Assembly (NCBI GenBank): GCA_902786745.1
Contig: CADADR010000002.1
Span: forward strand, 248,001 to 312,000
Length of the DNA stretch: 64,000 bases
Source: an uncultured Bacteroidia bacterium
GTDB taxonomy: Bacteria > Bacteroidota > Bacteroidia > Bacteroidales > F082
Direction: 5' to 3'
Of the stretch, positions 8,229-15,471 are shown one piece after another; the stretch's first letter is position 1; each line of letters opens with the position of its first letter. The position numbers and the translations under genes are program-made. The notes beneath the pieces were generated by a model that saw only the letters and a program-made list of their open reading frames with translations, had not been told where the DNA came from and did no database searches.

Positions 8229-10835
8229 TTATTGTTCCAAAGTGGTTTCACCTTCTTCAGTCGGCGTTTCGACAGGCTCAACGACCTCGGTTCCATCGGG
8301 GGTCGGCCCTTCGACGGGCTCAACGGCCTCAACTTCTTCTTCGTCCTCATGCTCGGTCTTGGTGACGGCGGCAATCTCGTCGGTGCCGCGCAGGTCGATG
8401 AGCTTCACGCCCTGGGTGGCACGACCCATCACACGCAGCTTGCTCACGGCCATGCGAATCACGATGCCCGACTTGTTGATAATCATCAGGTCTTCGTCGT
8501 CGGTCACAGCCTTGATGGCGATGAGGTCGCCGGTCTTGTCGGTGATGTTCAAGGTCTTAACGCCCTTGGCGCCACGGTTGGTGATGCGGTAGTCTTCAAT
8601 GTCGGAACGCTTGCCGAAGCCCTTCTCGGAGACCACCAAGACGGTCTGTTGCGGGTCGTTGATGCACACCATACCGATGACTTCGTCGTCGGGCGAACCC
8701 AAGGTAATGGCTTTCACACCCGTAGCGGTGCGGCCCATCGGGCGGACAGTCTGCTCGTTGAAGCGGACGGCCTTGCCCGAACGCACAGCCATCAGCACCT
8801 CGTCGTTGCCGCTGGTGAGGCAAGCCTCAAGCAGCTGGTCGTCCTCGCGGATGTTGACGGCGATGATGCCATTTTGGCGCACGTTCTTATAGGCAGCCAA
8901 GTTGGTCTTCTTGATGATACCCTTCTTGGTGCAGAGGATGATGTAATTGTTCTCGAGGTATTCCTCATCGGTCATGCTCTTCACGTTGAGGTAGGCCATC
9001 ACCTTATTATCCTTATCTAAAGGCAACAGGTTCTGGATGGCGCGACCCTTGCTGTTCTTGCCCTCTTCAGGAATCTCGAAGGCACGCAGCTTGTAGCACT
9101 TGCCTTGCTCGGTGAAGAAGAGCAGGTGGTTGTGGTTGGTGGCCGTGAAGATGTGTTCGATGAAGTCGGTGTCGCGAGTGGCGGAGCCCTTCGAGCCCTT
9201 GCCACCGCGGCTCTGCACGCGGTATTCGGTCAGCGGGGTACGCTTGATGTAACCGAGGTGCGAGATGGTGATGACCACAGCATCGTCGGCGATGATGTCC
9301 TCCATGCGGAACTCACCGGCGGCGGGCACGATTTGGGTGCGGCGGGCATCGCCATATTTTTCTTTTATGACCAGCAGTTCGTCCTTGATGATCTGGAACT
9401 GCAATTCCTCATTTTGTAGAATATCGTGGAAATGCTTGATGCGTTCGTGGATTTCGTCCAACTCATCCATGATCTTCTTGATCTCGAGGCCGGCCAACTG
9501 ACCGAGGCGGTAGGCCACGATGGCGCTGGCTTGCGGGTCATCGAAGCCGAACTTGTCCATGATGGCTTGTTTGGCTTCAGGCGTGCCGCCCTTACAGGCA
9601 CGGATGGTGGCGATGATCTCGTCGACGATGTCGATGGCGCGGGCCAGACCTTCCAAGATATGGGCGCGGTCTTCGGCTTTCTTCAGCTCGAAACGCGTAC
9701 GGCGCAGGATGATCTCGTGACGGTGGGCCACGAAGTGCTCAATCAGCTGCTTGAGGTTCAAGGTGTAGGGACGGCCGTTAACCAGAGCTACATTGTTCAC
9801 GTTGAACGAGCTCTGCAGAGGAGTCATCATGAACAGCTTGTTCAGTACGATGTCGGGGTTGGCGTCGCGCTTCAGCTCGTACACCACGCGGATACCTTTT
9901 CTGTCTGACTCATCGCGGATGTCGGCCAGACCTTCCAGCTTCTTCTCGTTGACGAGGTCTGCGGTCTTCTTGATCATCTCGGCCTTGTTGACCTGATAAG
10001 GAATGGAGGTGGCGATGATGCGTTCATGGCCATTGTGTTCCTCGAAGTGGGTCTCGCCGCGGAGGACGATGCGTCCCCTACCCGTCTCAAACGCTTCGCG
10101 CACGCCTTCGTATCCGTAGATGACGCCAGCGGTCGGGAAGTCGGGAGCCTTGATGTATTGCATCAGCTCCTGCGTGGTGATTTCGCGGTTGTCGATATAG
10201 GCGATGATGCCGTCGACGCATTCGCTGAGGTTATGGGGAGCCATGTTGGTGGCCATACCCACGGCGATACCGTTGGTACCGTTCACTAATAAGGTAGGAA
10301 TCTGCGTAGGAAGCACGGTAGGCTCTTGCAGCGAGTCGTCGAAGTTGTTCTGGAAGTCGACGGTATCCTTGTCGAGGTCGTCGAGCATCTCTTCTGCGAT
10401 CTTCTGGAGACGTGCCTCGGTGTAACGCATGGCGGCGGGGCTGTCGCCGTCAACCGAGCCGAAGTTACCTTGGCCGTCGACCAAAGGATAGCGCAAAGAC
10501 CAACTCTGGGCCATACGCACCATGGCGTCGTAGACTGACGAGTCGCCGTGCGGGTGGTACTTACCGAGCACCTCACCGACGATACGGGCTGATTTCTTGT
10601 AGCCGCTACGCGAGGTGACGCCCAATTCTTTCATGCCGTAGAGCACACGACGGTGCACGGGCTTGAGGCCGTCGCGCACGTCAGGCAAGGCACGCGAGAT
10701 GATGACCGACATCGAATAGTCGATGTAAGCCGACTTCATCTGGTTTTCAAGATTAACCTTGATAATTTTTTCTCCTGAGAGTTCTTCAGGCATTTCTTCC
10801 TGATTTTCAGGATTGTTGATATTGTTTTCGTCCAT
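8229..10835 (-). CDS. gyrA: DNA gyrase subunit A
   Basis: An 868-residue catalytic subunit of DNA gyrase, which cuts and rejoins DNA during supercoiling with GyrB. The quinolone-resistance-determining region reads [15 protein letters not shown]. Ser99 and Asp103, the equivalents of E. coli Ser83 and Asp87, are unmutated. The catalytic tyrosine is Y138 in AMRYTEARL. The C-terminal wrapping domain carries a GyrA-box-like [10 protein letters not shown] near residue 533, and the blade repeats run to about residue 830. An acidic tail follows that contains two copies of a coding repeat (EPVEG/EPVET). The length is normal for GyrA rather than ParC. A good promoter lies upstream. Confidence 0.97.
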   Translation of the reverse strand: MDENNINNPENQEEMPEELSGEKIIKVNLENQMKSAYIDYSMSVIISRALPDVRDGLKPVHRRVLYGMKELGVTSRSGYKKSARIVGEVLGKYHPHGDSSVYDAMVRMAQSWSLRYPLVDGQGNFGSVDGDSPAAMRYTEARLQKIAEEMLDDLDKDTVDFQNNFDDSLQEPTVLPTQIPTLLVNGTNGIAVGMATNMAPHNLSECVDGIIAYIDNREITTQELMQYIKAPDFPTAGVIYGYEGVREAFETGRGRIVLRGETHFEEHNGHERIIATSIPYQVNKAEMIKKTADLVNEKKLEGLADIRDESDRKGIRVVYELKRDANPDIVLNKLFMMTPLQSSFNVNNVALVNGRPYTLNLKQLIEHFVAHRHEIILRRTRFELKKAEDRAHILEGLARAIDIVDEIIATIRACKGGTPEAKQAIMDKFGFDDPQASAIVAYRLGQLAGLEIKKIMDELDEIHERIKHFHDILQNEELQFQIIKDELLVIKEKYGDARRTQIVPAAGEFRMEDIIADDAVVITISHLGYIKRTPLTEYRVQSRGGKGSKGSATRDTDFIEHIFTATNHNHLLFFTEQGKCYKLRAFEIPEEGKNSKGRAIQNLLPLDKDNKVMAYLNVKSMTDEEYLENNYIILCTKKGIIKKTNLAAYKNVRQNGIIAVNIREDDQLLEACLTSGNDEVLMAVRSGKAVRFNEQTVRPMGRTATGVKAITLGSPDDEVIGMVCINDPQQTVLVVSEKGFGKRSDIEDYRITNRGAKGVKTLNITDKTGDLIAIKAVTDDEDLMIINKSGIVIRMAVSKLRVMGRATQGVKLIDLRGTDEIAAVTKTEHEDEEEVEAVEPVEGPTPDGTEVVEPVETPTEEGETTLEQ
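8263..8330. repeat. Two coding copies of the TTCGACaGGCTCAa repeat in gyrA
   Basis: The stretch TTTCGACAGGCTCAACGACC (8268-8287) and the related CCTTCGACGGGCTCAACGGC (about 8308-8327) lie 40 nt apart, in the same frame. On the gyrA strand they encode VEPVET and VEPVEG in the acidic tail. A third copy lies at 36597-36630. Confidence 0.75.
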
Positions 10836-10872
10836 TTTCTGGTTCTATTTTTCGCTTTTACAAATAAGGGTG

Positions 10873-10906
10873 CAAAGATACAAAATAATCCGATAGGTTC
10901 GACAAA
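10873..10906 (-). promoter_or_regulatory. Bacteroidetes-type promoter of gyrA
   Basis: TATCTTTG (10873-10880, minus strand) matches -7, and TTTG (10903-10906) lies 22 nt further upstream at the -33 position. The start codon is 38 nt downstream. Confidence 0.7.
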
Positions 10907-10944
10907 AAAGAGGCAAAAACTTCCCTTCCGTTTCCGCTATTGTT

Positions 10945-11060
10945 CCAGCGGATTTGCAATCCGCTGGCATTGAATATCAGGATTTGTAATCCGAAAACGA
11001 CAAAAAGGCGCGGATTACAAATCCGCTGGTTCCACTCGGTCGGATTGCAAATCCGACCGA
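10945..11060. repeat. Family B cluster of four GGATT..AATCC hairpins
   Basis: Four short perfect palindromes with 3-nt loops lie at 10945-10967 (10-bp arms CCAGCGGATT), 10980-10992, 11010-11026 and 11036-11060 (11-bp arms TCGGTCGGATT). The last is preceded by TTCCAC, exactly like the single palindrome at 14741-14763. The pattern resembles REP-type elements of the kind moved by REP-associated tyrosine transposases, but no such transposase is in the window. The element lies between the end of the toxin/immunity island and gyrA. Confidence 0.8.
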
Positions 11061-11078
11061 ACGAAAGAACAAAAGCCT

Positions 11079-11504
11079 TTACAAGATTTGGTAATATAAA
11101 ACCGCCTTACCATTTGTAATGTCAAAAACAAAATATTTGAATTCATCAGGATTGTCTTCATTCTCATGGAAAATATAATAACCTTGATGATTATCACCAC
11201 AAATGTCTCTTCGCATGCGATGGTGTCTTCTGATAGTGTCTGGAATAGGAAACTCCTTTGCCCCAGCATTAACAATGGCATCAATATTATTTTGAGATAT
11301 GTTATTTATGGAGTAAACAATACGACAATGTCCTTCACCATGTGGGGTATACCATTGATCATCAAAGGATTCAATTTTATAATCAAAAGTGGAAATATCA
11401 ATTCCAAATTGAAGTTTCAATATGTTTTCTGGTGTTCTTCGGACACAAGAATTGCATATTAGAGACATCATAATAAATAAAGAAAAAGTCAATAATTTCC
11501 TCAT
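11079..11504 (-). CDS. Putative lipoprotein, candidate immunity protein of tail B
   Basis: A 141-residue protein with an N-terminal hydrophobic signal and a cysteine at the expected lipidation position (MRKLLTFSLFIMMSLICNSC). The mature part is polar, with FDDQWYTPHGEGHCRIVYSI and NHQGYYIFHENEDNP. I recognise no named family. It starts one base after the stop of the broken Rhs-tail gene, the classical place for a cognate immunity gene. A periplasm-facing lipoprotein would suit a toxin that acts outside the cytoplasm. DNA here is visibly AT-richer than in the housekeeping flanks. Confidence 0.6.
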   Translation of the reverse strand: MRKLLTFSLFIMMSLICNSCVRRTPENILKLQFGIDISTFDYKIESFDDQWYTPHGEGHCRIVYSINNISQNNIDAIVNAGAKEFPIPDTIRRHHRMRRDICGDNHQGYYIFHENEDNPDEFKYFVFDITNGKAVLYYQIL

Positions 11505-11505
11505 A

Positions 11506-12294
11506 TTAGAATAACGTTTTATTGTAATAAATACTAAAATCTGTGCCGTTTGAAATAATATTATATGTTCTTGTAATTACCTCATTTTTAAAGCTTCTAA
11601 CACCCCAAGGTTTTGGGTCAAAATTGTAAGTATCTTTAAAACCCAAATACATAATCTTATTATCATCTAATACCTTATACTTTACTGTTGCAGTTCCAAA
11701 CGAATAATGTAAATCATCATTGGTTTCATAAAAGCTAATAGATGTAGTATAATAACCATCTTCTCCTAATTCTGCATTAGCATAGTCTATTTTCCCATGA
11801 ATTATTAATTCCGTAAATTGCTCCTTTGTAAGAAAAACATCTTCACCTTCACCTTTTAAATAGTGATTCTTAAGTTCCCAAAAGAATTTTTTACCTATCA
11901 ACCTTTTGAAACCATTGTTCTGTTGTTTTGGCTCTTGTTGCGGTGGTTCATCTTGTCCTTCCAAAGTCTCGTAAGCCAAATGCATCGCATGGTTCAACCC
12001 CGCACAAATCAAGCCGTTGCAAACCCCGTCCCAGAAGTCGCCGCCCGCCATGGTGGCGGTTACGACGCCTGAGAGGCAACCTGCGGCTACCATGCAGGTC
12101 ACCTGCCATGCCTCGGACAGGTTTTGGGTAAGCATGCCTGCGGTCGTGGTCATAAACGAGGCCACCGTGCCCGAGGCGAAACCAATGCTGAAGTTGCCGC
12201 CGCGGGCTCAAGTGGAAACACCGCCTAAGATGCCGTGGGCATCGTAGGCAATCGTGATTCTTGATGGCCGATAATATGTTTGGCACGTGTACAT
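11506..12294 (-). pseudogene. Orphan Rhs C-terminal tail B, interrupted by in-frame TGA
   Basis: The first codon (12294-12292) begins MYTCQTYYRPSRITIAYDAH, parallel to tail A at 14230. After about 28 codons a TGA (12208-12210) replaces the TGG tryptophan found at the same place in tail A (GGxxTWARGG). The frame then continues for more than 230 codons: a Rhs pretoxin linker with ARGGNFSIGF, FWDGVCNGLICAGLNHAMHL, then a distinct AT-rich tail from about base 11940 with KEQFTELIIHGKIDYA and DTYNFDPKPWGVRSFKNEV. Restart at the internal ATG at 12165 would give a 219-residue product. It overlaps the upstream Imm44-like gene by one base (TAATG). A sequencing error or recoding cannot be excluded. Confidence 0.7.
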
Positions 12295-12737
12295 TAGTCT
12301 ATCAGTTGTTCCTCCCGAAAGAACGCTTCCATATCAGCCACAAACCTGTCTTTGTCGAAATCGGTCACTTTTTTTGGCATTTTCAAGACGTGAAGAAACT
12401 CAATGATGGATTGAGCGACGATTTTCTTTGCCTCTTCTTCCGTAGCCTTACTCATTATTGAGTAATCTAGCTTTAGCTCGCATTCAAAAGTTCTTTCGAA
12501 CTTACATAGACGGCCATCGATTATCGTTTCTTCGTATTCGATATATTTAGGTCTTCTCGGTTTGAGAAAAGACTCAAAGTCTGGTAATACACAAATAAAG
12601 CTAATATAGAACGTATAAATAGAGGTACCATAATCATGCTCTTTGATACGACAATTCAGGTTATCCGAAAACAATTTAAGTGTTGTGGTATTATTAATTG
12701 ATAAATTTGTGGCAATATAACCAATTGAAATATTCAT
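12294..12737 (-). CDS. Imm44-like protein, copy B
   Basis: A 147-residue soluble protein, paralogous to the product at 14230-14682. The C-terminal halves are strongly alike (ATEEEAKKIVAQSI, LKMPKKVTDFDKDRF, ending EQLID), as is KPRRPKYIEYEE. The N-terminal 50 residues have diverged. The overall pattern (short N-terminal strand region, central PRRPKY, helical FD..RF..D end) recalls Imm44-type immunity proteins of polymorphic toxin loci; this is from memory of the family, not a search. Its stop TAA shares a base with the ATG of the following Rhs tail, so the two are coupled. Divergent N-termini with conserved C-termini are typical of specificity-determining immunity proteins. Confidence 0.55.
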   Translation of the reverse strand: MNISIGYIATNLSINNTTTLKLFSDNLNCRIKEHDYGTSIYTFYISFICVLPDFESFLKPRRPKYIEYEETIIDGRLCKFERTFECELKLDYSIMSKATEEEAKKIVAQSIIEFLHVLKMPKKVTDFDKDRFVADMEAFFREEQLID

Positions 12738-12955
12738 ATTTTTTTGTTTATTGTTTCTATTCTATCTGAAAATGCGGTTCCCAGGGGGAAGATGTCCGTT
12801 ATTTATGAAATAGGCATTTATCATTAGCTTTTCTTGAGTTAGTATTTGTTTTTGAGTTCCTTGATAGATATTATAACTATTGTTTTTTTCATTTTTCATT
12901 CCTGCTTATAGTTTTGGGGTATATTATATCGTGGAGGAGAAATATGGTTTTTTTT

Positions 12956-13378
12956 TCATTTCCAAGCAAGTCCAAAGACTCCAATTAGTATTCCGATGGA
13001 AAATAGAGAAGCCAATGAAAACACTATGCACCAGAATGCTCTCCTATATCTTTGGTCATCGTTTTCATCCTTATACATTTCTATGATTGTTAAATAGCGT
13101 CTTTTGTGGTAAAACAAGATAAAATTAAAGCCGATAGAAATTATAGCTAATATGACGTATAGAAAAATTGAGGGACGAGGAATAGGAACTATGAACCTAG
13201 ACACCAGGTACAACACGGATAATAAGTCGATGAAACATATGAGACAAAGCGGTGCCAAGGCCATAAGAGTAGCAGATTTGTCAGTTTCTTCATAGCCTTG
13301 AGAGTTCTTTTTTTCTATTCTGAAAAAGAAAAAGAACAATCTATAATAAGCCTTAAATAGTTTTTTAATCATTCTCAT
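12956..13378 (-). CDS. Small membrane protein, candidate immunity protein of tail A
   Basis: A 140-residue integral membrane protein. Hydrophobic segments include LMALAPLCLICFIDLLSVLY, FLYVILAIISIGFNFILFY and FWCIVFSLASLFSIGILIGV, giving three transmembrane helices plus an aromatic N-terminal segment (YYRLFFFFFRI). The basic N-terminus suggests it faces the cytoplasm. It follows tail A by 36 nt on the same strand, so cognate immunity is the natural guess; a membrane immunity protein would fit the hydrophobic segment in tail A. No named family was recognised. The following 218 nt (12738-12955) carry no gene that I can support. Confidence 0.6.
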   Translation of the reverse strand: MRMIKKLFKAYYRLFFFFFRIEKKNSQGYEETDKSATLMALAPLCLICFIDLLSVLYLVSRFIVPIPRPSIFLYVILAIISIGFNFILFYHKRRYLTIIEMYKDENDDQRYRRAFWCIVFSLASLFSIGILIGVFGLAWK

Positions 13379-13414
13379 AATACAATCTTTAAATATTGTC
13401 CAAACTGTCTTAAT

Positions 13415-14230
13415 TCAATAATAACTTTGATAGCTTGGAGTATAATGATAGTATGTAGGCGCATAATCATATTTTATGTATTGGGATTTGTCATAAAGCC
13501 AAGCGTCATTGTACAATGTACGATCAAAAACTCCTGTGACATCGAGATAAAACAACCCCACCCCTACAAAAGGACCTACAAATGGAATTTTAAACGATGC
13601 ATATTCGGCTACTGACATAATGGTTCTCATAATTGCTGAAGTAGCAGTTATATCTCCATTATAAGCACGCACACCATTTGCAAAACCATTTAAGACCAAA
13701 CACCATCTTCCAGCTTTATCTGCTATATTTGATATTCTATTCAGTCCTATTGCCTTGCCTTCTCTTTTTATAGTCAATTTTGCCGCTTCATCAATTATAG
13801 TTGCTTCAGCGCCAACAACAGTAGGAGCGTTTCCTGCTCTTTTTGCAAGTCGTTGAACTTCGTTCTTCTTGTTTCCCGGCGGGTCATCAGGCCCAGAGAT
13901 TTTCTCGCAAGTCAAATGCAACGCATGGTTCAGCCCCGAGCAAATGAGCCCGTTGCACACGCCGTCCCAGAAGCTGCCGCCAGCCATGCTTGCGGTTACG
14001 CCGCCAGAGAGCGTGCCTGCTGCTACCATGCAGGTCACCTGCCACGCCTCGCACAGGTTTTGGGTCAACACGTCTGCGGTTGTGGTCATAAACGAGGCCA
14101 CCGCGCCTGAGGAGAAACCAATGCTGAAGTTGCCGCCACGGGCCCAAGTGAATGCACCGCCTAAGGTGCCGTGGGCATCGTAAGCAATCGTGATGCTTGA
14201 TGGCTGATAATATGTTTGGCGTGTGTACAT
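13415..14230 (-). CDS. Orphan Rhs C-terminal tail A (pretoxin linker plus variable tip)
   Basis: A 271-residue protein that has the end of an Rhs protein but no Rhs core. Residues 1 to about 110 form the pretoxin linker: TIAYDAHGTLGGAFTWARGG, FMTTTADVLTQNLCEAW, FWDGVCNGLICSGLNHALHL. This half is coded by GC-rich DNA and closely matches tail B. From about residue 115 the tail is unrelated to tail B and AT-rich. It includes a hydrophobic stretch with FKIPFVGPFVGVGLFYLDVTG and ends in a tyrosine-rich sequence (YYHYTPSYQSYY). It starts by TAATG coupling with the Imm44-like gene upstream and is followed by a membrane protein. Toxin activity is inferred from architecture; no catalytic motif was recognised. 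Confidence 0.65.
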   Translation of the reverse strand: MYTRQTYYQPSSITIAYDAHGTLGGAFTWARGGNFSIGFSSGAVASFMTTTADVLTQNLCEAWQVTCMVAAGTLSGGVTASMAGGSFWDGVCNGLICSGLNHALHLTCEKISGPDDPPGNKKNEVQRLAKRAGNAPTVVGAEATIIDEAAKLTIKREGKAIGLNRISNIADKAGRWCLVLNGFANGVRAYNGDITATSAIMRTIMSVAEYASFKIPFVGPFVGVGLFYLDVTGVFDRTLYNDAWLYDKSQYIKYDYAPTYYHYTPSYQSYY

Positions 14231-14682
14231 TAGTCTATTAGATGTTCCCTGCGAAAGAAGGTCTCGAGGTCGGTGATGAACCTTGCCTTGTCGAAATCCG
14301 TAACTTTCTTGGGCATCTTGAGTTCGTGTAGATAATCCATGATGGACTGTGCCACAATCTTCTTCACTTCTTCCTCCGTGGCCTCAAGCACCTTTTCATA
14401 GTCGAGTTTTATCTCACAAACAAAAGTCTTTTCGATAGTAAAAGGACTCCATCCGTCAAACTTACCCTCTTTGTATTCGGTGTATTTTGGTCGACGAGGC
14501 TTAAAAAGTGAATCCACCTCTGGTTTTACACAAATTGGACCGATTAGGAATGTTTTTATACTTTCTCCATAATTAACGCCTGTAATAAATTGAGTTATTA
14601 ATTCTGACAATGGCTGTTCGAATGCAATTTTTTTGTCAAGATCTTTATCTATATATGATCCAATTGAAAACTCCATATTCAT
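14230..14682 (-). CDS. Imm44-like protein, copy A
   Basis: A 150-residue soluble protein, paralogous to 12294-12737. Shared landmarks are FKPRRPKYTEYKE, ATEEEVKKIVAQSI, LKMPKKVTDFDKARF and the end EHLID. Two start codons (14682 and 14676) are possible; the first is taken. The stop overlaps the start of Rhs tail A by one base. The gene precedes rather than follows a toxin-like tail, which is odd for a cognate immunity gene; it may protect against a toxin lost from this array or travel as part of the repeated unit. Family assignment is from pattern memory only. Confidence 0.55.
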   Translation of the reverse strand: MNMEFSIGSYIDKDLDKKIAFEQPLSELITQFITGVNYGESIKTFLIGPICVKPEVDSLFKPRRPKYTEYKEGKFDGWSPFTIEKTFVCEIKLDYEKVLEATEEEVKKIVAQSIMDYLHELKMPKKVTDFDKARFITDLETFFRREHLID

Positions 14683-14740
14683 CTAATTTGAAATTTTTAT
14701 ATCAATTCTTTTGCGCAGTAATAAACTATTTATCTTCCAC

Positions 14741-14763
14741 TCGGTCGGATTTAATCCGACCGA
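14741..14763. repeat. Family B palindrome, single copy
   Basis: Arms of 11 bp (TCGGTCGGATT) around a single base, preceded by TTCCAC as in the last palindrome of the cluster at 10945-11060. It sits between the two leading genes of the toxin/immunity island. The two B sites bracket the duplicated units. Confidence 0.8.
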
Positions 14764-14788
14764 ACAGAGTTTATTTCATCATTTATAT

Positions 14789-15283
14789 TTATTTATGGGA
14801 CTTTGTTTGTTTGACATCAAGAAGATCTTCGTAACTGAACACAAATTGATGTGTTTTTTCCCCCGATACATTTACCTTTCTAATGTCTATAATAAGATCG
14901 TTATATCTCCTTGGGTTGCACCCATTCACTATTCTTTCCGCTATCGGCTTCAACTCTTCTTCAAGGCTATCCCGTAAGTGTATCTCATCATCGAGCTTAT
15001 CAAGTTCCTTCATAGTCTTGTCCAGTGTCTTGAAATCCAGCGACTTCATTCGTGGGTTGAGAATCTCAACCACAGGAGCTTTTATCAAGGGCAAATAGGG
15101 TTCCATCCTGAATCTTCGATAGGTTATGCTTACCGAATCGGCGTCATACTCCTGCTTGATTTCCGAAACAAGCTGCTCTGGCTCAAAGGAGCAACCTTTC
15201 AACTTTGAAATCCTACCTTTGTAACAACCAGTAAAAGTGATGAATAAGACGAGAGGAATCAAAATCAACAATCTGTTTCTCAT
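14789..15283 (-). CDS. Putative lipoprotein
   Basis: A 164-residue protein with a clear lipoprotein signal (MRNRLLILIPLVLFITFTGC; cysteine 20). The mature part is helical and charged, with a segment of alternating acidic and basic residues (KTMKELDKLDDEIHLRDSLEEE) that could form a short coiled coil, and ends lysine-rich (VKQTKSHK). I do not recognise a family. It is the first gene of the co-oriented accessory run. It may be an immunity lipoprotein left from a further cassette, like the one at 11079, but there is no toxin-like gene upstream in this window. No convincing TAnnTTTG box was found in its 188-nt upstream gap. Confidence 0.6.
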   Translation of the reverse strand: MRNRLLILIPLVLFITFTGCYKGRISKLKGCSFEPEQLVSEIKQEYDADSVSITYRRFRMEPYLPLIKAPVVEILNPRMKSLDFKTLDKTMKELDKLDDEIHLRDSLEEELKPIAERIVNGCNPRRYNDLIIDIRKVNVSGEKTHQFVFSYEDLLDVKQTKSHK

Positions 15284-15389
15284 ATTCTTTTCAATTATTC
15301 AATAGATAGAATTAATACATTACTAAAACGTAATAGGACATAGATTTATTATATTCTTCAAAAATATGGCGCGGCGCGGTTTTTGTTTG

Positions 15390-15397
15390 TACCTTTG
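15390..15397 (+). promoter_or_regulatory. -7 box of clpC
   Basis: TACCTTTG followed by CA fits TAnnTTTG, 75 nt upstream of the clpC start. A TTTTTGTTTG run lies directly before it. No -33 TTTG at normal spacing was found. Confidence 0.5.
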
Positions 15398-15471
15398 CAC
15401 TTTGAACGAATCAGACAAGTGAAAAGTAGGGTATTTTATTAAAGTATTGAAAATTAAAGAATTATAACTAT

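Noticed and set aside
7004..8365. A 453-codon plus-strand frame opposite the TPR gene and gyrA end
   Set aside because: The real TPR gene with a signal peptide and terminator occupies the other strand.
12738..12955. Possible small gene in the gap between the membrane protein and the Imm44-like copy
   Set aside because: Only short AT-rich frames occur, without a start context or recognisable sequence.
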